Of a stretch of DNA of 64,000 nt, positions 25,484 through 35,770 are shown piece after piece (position 1 is the stretch's first letter; the number at the start of each line of letters is the position of its first letter). A model generated the notes under the pieces. The model did no database searches. It had not been told where the DNA came from and saw nothing but the letters and a program-made list of their open reading frames with translations. The DNA lies in contig NZ_PQCC01000018.1 in NCBI RefSeq assembly GCF_002964785.1, forward strand, positions 620,001-684,000. Direction: 5' to 3'. The position numbers were made by a program, and so were the translations under genes. The DNA is from Pseudoalteromonas sp. T1lg48 (GTDB lineage Bacteria > Pseudomonadota > Gammaproteobacteria > Enterobacterales > Alteromonadaceae).

Positions 25484-27060
25484 TTTCGTTTCAACATTCT
25501 TGAGTATTCGGCATCCAAGTAGTTATCTACTAGCTCTGGATCTATATGTCCTTCGTGATGCCAAGCAACCATTTCCTTAAGCGCTAAGTTACCGAATCTA
25601 ACCCAACCAATAAGGTTAGTTCTTAATAAAAACTGAACCATATCGCCACCTGACTTCAATGCTGCGTCACTAGTGTCGACCAAGCACAAAGTACCATGCG
25701 CGACTAAAAGCATTCTTCTTAATTCAGGGTTATTTGCACTAGGGATACACTCTTTCCAAGGCCTTTTATGGTAAAAACGAGCTTTGCATGTCCACATTAT
25801 CCTTGTCAGAAGCTCGGAAATCATAACAGGGATAGCCATCGCTAAACCATGCCTGAAGTCGTAGCCCTGCTCAAACACTTTTGTGGCAATCGTAGCGAAT
25901 GTCTGTTTATGCTTTCCAAACTCCCCAACATCAAGAAGTAGCAATAAGTTATAAAATGGAATGGGAATACCTGAACCACGGTTCCCCTTCGCGATTGAAG
26001 AGTTAGAGCCCGCCATATCTGAAAAAAGGTGTCCTAACCAATTTACAAAACCACAGAATATTTTTGCTATTGCAGTATTGCCTTTAAGTTCAAAAGTTTC
26101 GGTATCAATTGTTATTAACTTTCCATTTGATACGAAACTCGAAGTACTAGTAAACTGATTATAAACAGAAAAAAATAGGCCAATAAGATCAGGTGAGTGT
26201 CCAATACTTTTTAAATGATGATTTTTGGGCTTTAAATCACCCACTAGCCCACCAGTCCCTGTTTTACCTTTTGGTTTTGTCAATGTTTGGTCATAGTTTA
26301 TTGCGAATTTTCCTTCCAAGAATTGAACAGCCTGAGTATCCATCCACGTTTCTTTATCTAGAGGCGATTTATTTTTAGCAATGCACTTATCAAAATACTT
26401 TTTATAACCATCACCTTCCTTCTCCTTACGATCAAATCCAACCGCCTCAGCAAACTTACTTACCGTACCTGTAATTCCATAATCAACAGCTTTCCCTAGA
26501 GGCCCCTCACCAGGAGCACCAACAAAAAAGACATCAACTAGGCCACCAATTAAGCCGCAAGTTCCTGCAATTAAATAATCATACTTATCGCATTTGGCGT
26601 TTTTATAGGAAAAGTCATCCTTTATGCGCTTTTCAAGATTAATTTTTTGAATTGGTGAAAGCAGTCTATCAAAGGGGTCTGATACCAAGTCAACATGGTG
26701 TTTATTGGCATAGTGATTTACGGATTGGATATAGTCATCCCAAGATGATTGATCACTAATATCTACAGATGAAAGCATATCTATAGGGGTATATTTATAA
26801 CCAGATTTTCCTTCTCTATCTGATACGTATTCCTGTATATCAGGATCTATTATTTGCGTATCATCATTAAAATCAACTCCAGATTCAAGCAACAAGCTAC
26901 CCATGCTTTCAAGCATACTATCAAGTTGTTCATCGGTTCCACTTTGACTACCAATTAAAGAATCTAGTGCAGCGTCAAGTTCAGCCAACTTCCCTTCCGC
27001 ATTATCAAGCTGGTGCTTTTGCACCAGCATCGCGGATGTTTTATCACCCATTGTGGTCAT
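25480..27060 (-). CDS. BREX-embedded 526-aa membrane-associated protein, unknown family
   Basis: This is not a canonical BREX gene. The first 90 residues are acidic and coiled. A glycine-rich hydrophobic segment follows near 165-195 (YLIAGTCGLIGGLVDVFFVG). The C-terminal half is conserved-looking: GIPIPFYNLLLLLDVGEFG, RHGLAMAIPVMISELLTRI, RRMLLVAHGTLCLVD and LLRTNLIGWVRFGNLALKE. I cannot name the family. Its start overlaps the stop of the TerB-like gene by one base, and its end overlaps pglZ by four. It is therefore expressed with both, and probably forms a functional pair with the upstream membrane protein. An effector role at the inner membrane is inferred. Confidence 0.75.
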   Translation of the reverse strand: MTTMGDKTSAMLVQKHQLDNAEGKLAELDAALDSLIGSQSGTDEQLDSMLESMGSLLLESGVDFNDDTQIIDPDIQEYVSDREGKSGYKYTPIDMLSSVDISDQSSWDDYIQSVNHYANKHHVDLVSDPFDRLLSPIQKINLEKRIKDDFSYKNAKCDKYDYLIAGTCGLIGGLVDVFFVGAPGEGPLGKAVDYGITGTVSKFAEAVGFDRKEKEGDGYKKYFDKCIAKNKSPLDKETWMDTQAVQFLEGKFAINYDQTLTKPKGKTGTGGLVGDLKPKNHHLKSIGHSPDLIGLFFSVYNQFTSTSSFVSNGKLITIDTETFELKGNTAIAKIFCGFVNWLGHLFSDMAGSNSSIAKGNRGSGIPIPFYNLLLLLDVGEFGKHKQTFATIATKVFEQGYDFRHGLAMAIPVMISELLTRIMWTCKARFYHKRPWKECIPSANNPELRRMLLVAHGTLCLVDTSDAALKSGGDMVQFLLRTNLIGWVRFGNLALKEMVAWHHEGHIDPELVDNYLDAEYSRMLKRK

Positions 27061-28718
27061 TAAGAAAATAAGCCCGCTACTTTACCTTTTATTACTTCAG
27101 CGGCTTTGAAATAGCCGATATTGTCAAAAATCTTAGCCAGCTTATCCAATTGAGATGTCGGAATACCATCTTTCAACTTGATTGATTTGGTAATAACTTC
27201 TTTACCATCAACTAGTTTGCTAGATTCCACCTCTTCATAAAAAGACATTACTAACTTATAGATTTGCTGTTTCGTGGGATCTTTAGTTAGTGACTTTAAC
27301 TTATCGTGATCAAGCACAATTGGGCACCGTAATTTAATACAGCTATTTTGCGTAGTATTGGATTTTTTATTGAGGACACTCGCTGCGCCTGTTAACGCGC
27401 TAACCATCTTCATCAATTTTTGCACTTTTTCATCTTGAACAGCATGGTTTTGCATAGCTTCATTTAACTTAGATGTAATAAAGTTGAGGTCTTCAATTAG
27501 CAGTGAAATTGTTGATTGAGTTTGCTTTATCACTTCATTGAGCATTAGCTCCCTTCTTTTGACCTTATCTAACTCATTCGCTCCAGTTAAGTGCTTAATT
27601 CCTTTATATGCTCCTACACCAAGCAACACGGCTACACCTATACCTGTAGCCATACTAGAGAAACCTAACGCCCCACCTAGGCCTAGCGTCGCAAGTCCTG
27701 AAGTCAACCCTGCGGCGGACATGCCAATTACAGAACCAGATAAGTAAACCGCAGCTAATGGAACACCAACGGCTCCTGCTTTTGCAGATAACTCTTTCAT
27801 GCCTTTGGTTAATGCGTCATCAGTGAAGTCCGATTTAAGCATTTTGAAATCTAGCTTAATAGCTTCTATGGCCAATTCGATTTCATCATCACTTACACCG
27901 AACAGCGGTTTATGCTCTTCCAAAAATTCAAAATTTTGATAGTCACCATCATTAACACTCATAAACGTGCTTATAAGATCTTTTACAAGTGAGATTCTAA
28001 TCGACTTAATATGGCTTGGCGACGCCTCTTTATCGATCTCATTGAGTAGCGATTCAACACTTAAGTGGTTATCATTATTAGCTATGTAACTTCTCAATTC
28101 GAAACGTGATTCTGTAGCTAGCTCTAGTCGAGTCATTAATAATAATATCTCAGCAAACTCTTTTTCATCGACCATCCCGTCATCTGAAAAAGCCATGTTG
28201 ATGATGATTTTTAAATAAGCGACTTTGAGCCTCTCGGACATCTCACTCAAAGTTATTAGCTGGTTTTCTTCTTCGAAAGAAGAAGTGTTTTTAACTGCGT
28301 CATTTAAAACTGTGGATAACAACTCGTAATTACAGCTTAGTAAGCTGCCTAGTTTGATGCTCGTACCATCTTTTTTTAAGAACCTGATACTTTCAGTTAT
28401 CTTCTCTTTCCCATTATCTTTTTTTTCAACATGTCTAACATGCTCAACAGACTCTAAGTCACAAAAATTAATGTGAAAGGGATCTTCGAACATTTCTTTA
28501 ATTGCAATTTTTTCACCCGTAATTGCAAACCCATCCTTTGCACTACCAAATGCAGTATTATCAAAAATAGCTACTACAGAATTAATATTATCAACCAATC
28601 CCATAGACTTAACTGCATTATTGAGTTTTTTCTCAGGGATACTTGGGGCGATATAAACATTTGAGCTAACCGCAGCAAGGTTTTCTTTGATGTGCGTATT
28701 TATATTTTGCATATTCAA
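27060..28718 (-). CDS. BREX-embedded TerB-like protein with membrane segment
   Basis: This 552-aa protein has three parts. Residues about 35-130 look like a bacterial PH-like fold (FDNTAFGSAKDGFAITGEKI). Residues about 160-290 resemble a TerB-type helical, acidic domain (INMAFSDDGMVDEKEFAEIL). Residues about 315-380 form a long glycine/alanine-rich hydrophobic region (GLATLGLGGALGFSSMATG) that could span the membrane, followed by a coiled tail. No family name is certain. AAGGATTGA precedes its ATG, and a 73-bp gap with a TATAAT element separates it from the helicase gene. It and the 526-aa gene look like a two-gene module inserted in the operon. Confidence 0.75.
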   Translation of the reverse strand: MNMQNINTHIKENLAAVSSNVYIAPSIPEKKLNNAVKSMGLVDNINSVVAIFDNTAFGSAKDGFAITGEKIAIKEMFEDPFHINFCDLESVEHVRHVEKKDNGKEKITESIRFLKKDGTSIKLGSLLSCNYELLSTVLNDAVKNTSSFEEENQLITLSEMSERLKVAYLKIIINMAFSDDGMVDEKEFAEILLLMTRLELATESRFELRSYIANNDNHLSVESLLNEIDKEASPSHIKSIRISLVKDLISTFMSVNDGDYQNFEFLEEHKPLFGVSDDEIELAIEAIKLDFKMLKSDFTDDALTKGMKELSAKAGAVGVPLAAVYLSGSVIGMSAAGLTSGLATLGLGGALGFSSMATGIGVAVLLGVGAYKGIKHLTGANELDKVKRRELMLNEVIKQTQSTISLLIEDLNFITSKLNEAMQNHAVQDEKVQKLMKMVSALTGAASVLNKKSNTTQNSCIKLRCPIVLDHDKLKSLTKDPTKQQIYKLVMSFYEEVESSKLVDGKEVITKSIKLKDGIPTSQLDKLAKIFDNIGYFKAAEVIKGKVAGLFS

Positions 28719-28770
28719 TCCTTATTTATGCTTTTCTTTTAATTTATTTTACTAGTTATTCCTTTCGCAG

Positions 28771-28776
28771 ATTATA
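28771..28776 (-). promoter_or_regulatory. possible internal promoter before the TerB-like gene
   Basis: A perfect -10 hexamer TATAAT on the minus strand lies in the only sizeable gap of the BREX operon (28719-28791). No good -35 is seen at 16-18 bp. It could give the two-gene module and pglZ-brxL a separate start. Confidence 0.35.
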
Positions 28777-28791
28777 ACTGCACAAAGAGGG

Positions 28792-30114
28792 TTAAATGAT
28801 ATTTTCTTCCAGCACTTCCCCGCACACCTCACAAAACTGGCTGTATCTATCATTGCCAGCATTGCATTCATAGCAGATGCTAATGTCGTCATCTCTAAGT
28901 GTCTCTGTGCAAAATGGGCATTCTAATTCATATACCGAAACCACGGTATCGCATACTTCGCAAGCGGTAACCAAATTTTGCTCGTCGTGGTGCTGTCTAT
29001 CTTCAAGCTCGGGTTTCACACGCTCAAGTACACCAAACCTTTCGAGGTTTTGTCCATAATCGAGTAGTAACGTTTCATTCTTTGATGGGTGCAGGCGCAA
29101 ACCCCTGCCCACAATTTGTAAAAACAGCGCAGGGCTTCTTGTGGGCCTGGCGTTGACAATACAAGCAAGCCTTGGCGCGTCCCAGCCTGTTGTTAATGTA
29201 GCGACATTAACAAGACCTTGGATATTGCCGCTCTCAAACTCGGATAGGTATTCAGCGCGTTGCGCTTTTGCTGTTGTTGCGGTAATTAACGGGAAGTCAA
29301 AACCAAAAGTCGCCAAACAATGCTCAAACATGTGCGCTTGGGCAACTGAACTGGCGAAAAAAACGGTGGGTAGATTACCCGACGTTTTATTTAGCCAATC
29401 GGCAACAATTGCCTCTACTATGGGCTCAACAGCTGTGACTTGTTCCAGGTCGGTCTGTACAAAGTCATTCTTACTGACTCTCACCTTAGATGTATCGGCA
29501 ACAGCGCGGTTGTCTGTTACCACTGCCCTTAAATTACATAGATAGCCTGAATTCACCAACTCATCTATACGCTTCCTATATATCAGCTTTTTGAACAGCT
29601 TGTTTTTTTCTTCACCAAATATTTCGCCAGACTGCATACGAAATGGCGTGGCTGTAAAGCCGATAATTTTAGGCTCTGGGCCATGCAAAGAAATAGTATC
29701 TAAAATATACTGATAACGCGCCGTTTGCTCTGGCGGGATAAGGTGCGCTTCATCGACTATCACCAAGTCCCATTCCGGGTATTCACCTATTTCTTTAATT
29801 ATCGAATCTCGACTGGCCGATGTTATCTGCTTTATTTCTTTACGGCCAAGCCCAGCGCAGTAAATACCAATATCAGCATCGGGCCAGATAGCTTTTAACT
29901 TATCTTCATTTTGCTGAACGATTTCCTGGGTATGAGCTAGCATCAGTACACGAAGGCTCGGATGCTGCTCAATTAGTTGCTTAATCAACTGAGCAAAGAT
30001 CACGGTTTTGCCACTCGCAGTCGGCAAAACGCACAAACCTTTAGTTACTTTTGATGTGAGATAAAAGTCAGTTAGCGCTGAAATAGCCTCATGTTGATAA
30101 GGTCGCAGTTCCAT
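28792..30114 (-). CDS. RadD/SSL2-like superfamily 2 helicase, BREX-embedded
   Basis: The 440-aa SF2 helicase has Walker A LPTASGKTVIF, a DEAH box (VIVDEAHLI), the motif GFTATPFR and motif VI QIVGRGLRLHP. The C-terminal tail has zinc-ribbon cysteine pairs (CEVCD, CPFC, CYEC, CEVCG). The layout is that of RadD (YejH), which helps resolve recombination intermediates, although this copy is shorter than RadD. It starts on the stop of the HEPN-like gene (one-base overlap). In this context it may unwind or sense phage DNA; that role is inferred. Confidence 0.82.
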   Translation of the reverse strand: MELRPYQHEAISALTDFYLTSKVTKGLCVLPTASGKTVIFAQLIKQLIEQHPSLRVLMLAHTQEIVQQNEDKLKAIWPDADIGIYCAGLGRKEIKQITSASRDSIIKEIGEYPEWDLVIVDEAHLIPPEQTARYQYILDTISLHGPEPKIIGFTATPFRMQSGEIFGEEKNKLFKKLIYRKRIDELVNSGYLCNLRAVVTDNRAVADTSKVRVSKNDFVQTDLEQVTAVEPIVEAIVADWLNKTSGNLPTVFFASSVAQAHMFEHCLATFGFDFPLITATTAKAQRAEYLSEFESGNIQGLVNVATLTTGWDAPRLACIVNARPTRSPALFLQIVGRGLRLHPSKNETLLLDYGQNLERFGVLERVKPELEDRQHHDEQNLVTACEVCDTVVSVYELECPFCTETLRDDDISICYECNAGNDRYSQFCEVCGEVLEENII

Positions 30115-30575
30115 TAGGTCTCTACCCTTAATCTCACTAGGGCTTCATGCACTTTCCAAAAGTCAGCCGCTTTAAATACACCAAAAAGCTTAATCTGGTT
30201 AGAAAATTGGTGCTCAAACACATACCAGTTCACATTTCTAAACTTTACTTTCTTTATATCGGCATGACCCGCAACATTTCGGATATGATAAAAATAGCTT
30301 TTTAAAATATTGCTTTTAGCATTGTGAAAATGGATTACATTTTTACTTTCTGAAGACAAAGTAAAATCAAAAGATTCAAACTCAGCTTTGGTCGTTTCAA
30401 GATTTGCATGAGTTATCAGGTCAAAATCATATTGAGCCTTCAAACGTCGATATGCTTTGTTTGAACGAATATTAAAGCGCTGATTGAGCAAATCACCGTT
30501 TTCCCACAGGAGAATTAGCCGCTCATAGAAGTCGGCTAATTCCTGACGAGTAAATTGCTGAGGGTTGCAATTCAC
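30114..30575 (-). CDS. HEPN-like protein, BREX-embedded
   Basis: The 153-aa protein is mostly helical and contains SYFYHIRNVAGHADI. R-N-x3-H is the R-x4-H catalytic signature of HEPN ribonucleases. The following KNVNW-type strand region (FRNVNWYVFEHQF) resembles the pEK499_p136-like HEPN group. It begins one base after the pglX stop and overlaps the helicase start. HEPN RNases often kill or arrest infected cells by cutting RNA. Assignment rests on the motif and fold pattern only. Confidence 0.62.
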   Translation of the reverse strand: MNCNPQQFTRQELADFYERLILLWENGDLLNQRFNIRSNKAYRRLKAQYDFDLITHANLETTKAEFESFDFTLSSESKNVIHFHNAKSNILKSYFYHIRNVAGHADIKKVKFRNVNWYVFEHQFSNQIKLFGVFKAADFWKVHEALVRLRVET

Positions 30576-30576
30576 T

Positions 30577-33500
30577 CTATTTCACTGCCTTACCATGTAT
30601 AGCTTTTACGTCGGCTAGTAGGTTGCCAAATTTGCCATAGTTGGCTTTTACGCCGTCGTCCAAGTCGAGTGTGATGCGTTTTTCGGCGTAGTGCTTTAAT
30701 TGCTCATCGAAGGTGCGAAGCTCAGCTTGTTTCTTCTCAAGTGACTTTAGATCTTTTTCGATACGGCGTGCTTCGGTGCCTGTGGCTTGCAGTTGTTGCT
30801 CCGATAGCAAGGTGTGTTGGGCATCGTATTTACCCATTAGCGGTGTAACGTACTCGGTACGCATACGAGACAAAGTACCTTCATTATAACGGTGCAAATA
30901 CACTAAACACTCAAAGGCTTTTTCTTTACCTGAGCTAAATAACCAATAAATAGGGCGTTTTTTGTATGTCTTACAGTGATCTTTAAAGAATTGCGTCGAG
31001 AAGTAACGACGAATTGTATCCATCGCACTTTCGCCACTTCCCTTTTTGGTAGAGAGCGGTTTAAGAGCATGTAAACACAAACTCTCAGCAACAAACTCTA
31101 AGTTTTCAGATAAGTGCTCATTCCCCCAAACCGTTTTAACAAACTCTTTAAAACGAGTAGTTGCATCATCATCAAATAACCAATCTTCAGAGGCGAGTGG
31201 AATAATACCGTCGTCGTCGGCAGTGAATGACTTATAAGCCCCACCAGTTAGAAGATCTTTAAAGCCTTTATTACCAGAGCCTGCATAAGCTAACCCATGC
31301 ATATCGAGAGAGTAACGTCCCATCATGCAACCGAGACAGTATGACAAAAGTTCGCATAAAGTATCTGATCTAAAAATACTGGCGACACTCTCTTTTTCTT
31401 TTACATTAGAGTATCTATATTGAGCATTTGCCAACAATGTAATATCGGAAATTTCTTTTTGAGTAGATACAGCATCTAACCCCAATAACTGCTCTGAGTG
31501 TGCATCTATATCAGTCTCTAATTCTAGTAATGATTCTGCTCGACTATGCGACGAAATAAAATAGTTCGACACAGACTCAGACAACAATTTACCCTCACTC
31601 TTTTCAACCAATGGGGAAACTTTGAAATCAGGTGATGTTTCAAACAAATTAAAATCTTCACGAGATATATCAATGGCTTGGTCAGCCAATGTTTTAAGCT
31701 TTTTGTCACCATAAACAGCGTCAGGTACTGGTATTTTTGAAATGTGCCCACTCTGAAAGTCAAGAGTTGCAGACAAGACCTTTAGAAAACTTGTCACAAT
31801 TCCTGAGTTTAAATAGCCTAGTAAGCTTGATATATCACCGTCTTTAAAAATACAGGGGCCTGTAGAGTCAAAAATAAAGCCTTCTTCAAAATAACGAAAA
31901 GAAGGTTTAATTCCAATACGCGTCCAGTTTATTCCTTCTTTGAAAAAGTTTTTTGAATTCCTTAGGTTTGATTTAGGAAAAGATTTTAACTCTTTGCCGT
32001 CTTCATCCCAGTTAATTACAAACTCTCTATTCCCATACCAACGTTTAACACCACCACCTTTTAGGTACGGAACCCACTTTTCTGAGCTTTCTATTTCAAA
32101 CCACGCTCTGAGAAATTTTTCGTTATCCCCAGTATCTATCCCTTTTCCAGCACTTGCACTTAGAGATAACGGTTTGAATCGTTCGAAACTGTCCCTGAAG
32201 CTATCACTAAGCCAATAAGCAATTGGACTTCCGCTAATTTTTTCAAACTCGTTGTTATGAACAAGGTGAGTTCTTTCCTTTTTACTAGTTGTAAATAAAA
32301 CTCCTTTATCCGCAGACTGTGAGCCACTATTTAGATCAATATAACTCCCTAAATAATTAGAAATGTGATAATTAGAGAACGTTAAACAACTTCCCAGAGC
32401 AATTTTTGAATTCAAAGAAGGGAAGCTATTAAACCCTATATGATTGATGTTCAGTAACGTAGATTTTGTCAACAACTTCTTTCTAAACTCATCAAACGAC
32501 GACAAAAACATCCATCCTTGAATTGTGATAAAGGAGGCGACTCCAGCTTTTGCTAATTGCTTATTGGCAGCTATGACAAAACAACTATATAAGTCTGATT
32601 TTGCTTCAGAATAGTTTTTGGATACGTATGCTTTCAACTCTTTATTCATGCCATTACTGCCCATATATGGAGGGTTAGCAATAATGCAATCATACTTTTG
32701 AGCTAGCACTATAGATTGACATATTAAAGGGAATAGTATCATTGACGCTTGCTTGCCAGCAGGATCAGCCCCTTGGATTTTATTTTTCAGCTCAGCTTTA
32801 AATGCCAAAAGGTTCTTTATCAATTGATGATCGATATCTATAAGAGAACCAAGTGTTTTTGCTTGTAAAAATGACGACTTTAGGGCTTGCAGTAGCTCAA
32901 AATAGTCTTTGTAAATACCAGTTGATTGAACAAACTCATCCGAGTTATCAAAAAGCTCACTAGTATAGCCTGTTTGTTGATGACCTTCTAAATCCAAAGC
33001 CTTCCATAATTTTGGAATATCGAGGTGTTCTGTTGATTGAAGTGAGAACACATTTAATGAAACTTCACCATCTTCAACTCGTTGGAAGATTCGTCTATCG
33101 TCTTCACGAGCTTTCATCATTAGGGCAAAACCTGCAAGCTGCGCCGCACGATCATCTATATCTAAACCATAAATGTTCTTAGTAAGAATTAATTCAGGTA
33201 TTTCACGCAGACGATAACCACGCTCTAAATAGATTTCCCGTAATACTTCATACACTTCAACCAAGATATGGCCTGAACCACAGGCAGGGTCGAGCACTTT
33301 GATTTCTTCTGGGTCGAGGCTTGTAGGTGTAATTGCTTTTAGTTGCTCTATGACTTCTTCAGGTTGTTCAGCAGGCTCAATGTAATATTCCATTTTGCCT
33401 TTAAGTTCTGAATTTGGATAAAGTAGCCAACCATTGTCTGCCAACAGAGTTTTGTACTAAGTATTTAACAATCCAATTTGGGGTAAATAACTGGGTAGCC

Positions 33501-34219
33501 GCAGGGATATCTTCTGACTTAACCACTTTGCCGATAACAGCATCTTTGTGCTCTGAAATGTAAAACTGATAGAGCCAACCTATGACTTCAATCTCGTTCC
33601 AGTCTTCTTCTGGAATGTCGTTGATTAACCCTTTAAGAATAGAGTCTGTTTTAGTTAGGTTATTTGGCAGTAGCAATTCAGTCGCATCATCCAATGCTTC
33701 GAACATAAATGGCATAATTTTATGAAGGTGATGACATTGGCCCAAGAGTAATTCACGATATAGCTCTTCTTCTTTATCACCCGCAAGTTGTAGCTCTATG
33801 ATATGGCTTTTATCTAAATCTAAGCTATCTGCCACATCGGACGCATGACTTAAAATCTCTGGCAAATTATCAGAGCTAGTTGGATGGCTCTTTGCAGGGG
33901 AAAGCACGCGAAAGCCATGGTCAAAATAGTCATGCAGTTCCATATAGCGGATAGCGGCCAGACGGTTAAACCAGGTGTAGGCCATTTCGCGTACAAACAT
34001 ATCATAGCCGCGCTCTGTAACCTTGCTTTCCAAACGCTTGCGCTGTTCGCCTTCTTTACGAGTAAAGGCGCGACCTTCGATAATGGCTGCGCCTCCTTCA
34101 ATACGAACTTCTTCAATTCGGTCTTCATAAATACCAAACTGAGCTGCACGTTTTTTAACTGCTTCAATAAACTGACGACGCGCTTTAGGAGCGTATGCTT
34201 TTAAGTTTTTAGTATTCAT
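30577..34219 (-). pseudogene. pglX: BREX adenine methyltransferase PglX (BrxX), one frameshift
   Basis: PglX N6-methylates one strand of a short asymmetric site, marking host DNA, and is also needed for defence. The N-terminal part (34219-33401) runs to QNSVGRQWLATLSK; the rest (from about 33444) resumes PNSELKGKMEYYIEP. Removing one T from the TTT at minus-strand 33422-33420 restores a smooth QWLATYPNSELKGKM joint and a protein of about 1,213 aa, normal for the family. Motif I DPACGSGHIL and motif IV ANPPYMG lie just after the break. It is either a real loss, a switchable allele or a sequencing error. Confidence 0.9.
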
Positions 34220-34224
34220 TTTAT

Positions 34225-35756
34225 TTAGTCCTCAGCTACATTAAGCGCAGCTCGCCCTTTTGGGGTAATTTTATATTTTTGTTTGCTACTAGTTGGTTTG
34301 TCTGGGATTGTCATTACTATTAAAGAGTCATGCAACGCAGGTTGCAGGTAGTTTTCTTTAAATGTAGGTCGGTGACTTAACCCCAAAATATCCATACATT
34401 CTTTATTTGATTTTTCTGACTCTGCAAGGCACTTCAATAATGCTTTAACTTGATCGCTAACTTGATCGCTAACTTGATCGGTAACTTGATCGGTAACTTG
34501 ATCGAACGCAGGATGCAATAGTAACTCTGTAATAAAGAAAACATTGTTATCATCAGTGATGAAATTAGGGGCTGGGGAGCCATTTCGCTGCATTTGGTTT
34601 CTTATTTTGCGAATACCAGTGCCCCTGCCTTCTGTCAGGTCCAGGTCTTTTAAAAAGTCTCCCAGACGCGAGTTTCTAGTATCCCTAGAGACTATTCGTT
34701 CTTGCTTTAGCATTTCTTGATTCACAGGTGGTAATGGCCCTGGAAAGCTAGAAATTTCTATTCGGTCTGGTCGAATAGACACCTCAACAGGATTGTGTTT
34801 GTCATATCCTTTGTGGAATACCGCATTTGCCAATGCCTCTTCTATCGCAGCAAACGGGTAATTAAAGCACCGCAGCGCTTCTGCTTTGTCATCTCGCTTT
34901 ACTACTTGTTCTTTAATAATTTGGCTTTTTATAAATGCCAGAGCTTCTCTTAGCTGTATCCAGATAGGGCCTTCAAAATACGTTTCTTGAAATTTATCAC
35001 CTATGTCATCGAAATATTGCACTAACTCGATTCGTGCACCTCTGAAAAACTCATGTGGTTTATCGGCAAACATGAGCAAGCCGATGTTTAACGGGTGTAG
35101 ATTTTCTTCTGCACCAGAGACAATACGCATTTGCCGGAATAAATCGGCCTTGGGCATATTAGGCAATTCATGCTGCAACTGCTGTTAATAGCGCTAAGAA
35201 AGCTTGTAACATGTATCAGGCTAATATCATTTAAGCTCGCGTGATAATTAACCTGATTATCAAAAGGTGTGCGTTGATGGGCGGCATACTCAAGCAATTG
35301 TTGTTCATCTATGCCTTTTGCAACAACAGTGGAAGACATTCTGCGAACATAATAAGGCTTATTGATAGCTGCATCTTTACCCAAGGTTTTTGGTGCCTTA
35401 TAAGGCCTGTGCTGTCCTGGTGGGCACCAAATAACAAGAATATACTTACCTGCCACTTCTTCCGGTGAAGCAACGGGAAAGTAGTCAGGTTGAATAAACT
35501 GGCAAACTTTTAATAAGTCCTTTTGAATAGCGTCGAGCTGACCTACAGCTAAACCAACAGGTGGAAACTGTGCAACACCATCGACTTCTTCAACACCGAT
35601 GATCACATAGCCCCCACCAACGTTGTGTAGATCGTTAGCAAAAGCACAGATAGTGCGAAGGATAACCTCAGGGTTCCATCCCTTTTTATATTCTATTCGG
35701 TCAGACTCAATAATCTTACCTAACAGGAGTTGCTCAATGTTGATTGGCAAAGCCAT
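34225..35756 (-). pseudogene. Schlafen/AlbA_2-domain ATP-binding protein in the BREX operon, one frameshift
   Basis: The N-terminal part (35756-about 35178) is an AlbA_2 domain (ESDRIEYKKGW, GGGYVIIGVEE). The C-terminal part (from 35178) has a GHKL/HATPase_C_4-like segment (PFAAIEEALANAVFHKGYD, ISSFPGPLPP, GRGTGIRKI). A DQV repeat linker and a winged helix follow. The two frames join at SAINSS/LQHELPNMPK and need one extra base near 35177-35179, so a single base is missing. Such proteins occur between brxC and pglX in some BREX loci. The role is probably regulatory or DNA-binding. Confidence 0.82.
34447..34506 (-). repeat. five tandem 12-bp units encoding a DQV linker
   Basis: Five consecutive copies of AACTTGATCGNT encode repeated (T/S)DQV. 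The unit length of 12 keeps the frame, so copy-number change would only alter linker length. Similar linkers are known in AlbA_2/HATPase proteins. Confidence 0.85.
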
Positions 35757-35770
35757 TAAACTACCCTCAA

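Noticed and set aside
33850..34204. Overlapping frames on both strands at the start of pglX
   Set aside because: The conserved pglX frame explains this DNA; the others are shadows.
34447..34506. Possible CRISPR-like repeats
   Set aside because: The five 12-bp units are contiguous with no spacers and encode a protein linker. No CRISPR array or cas gene is visible anywhere in the window.
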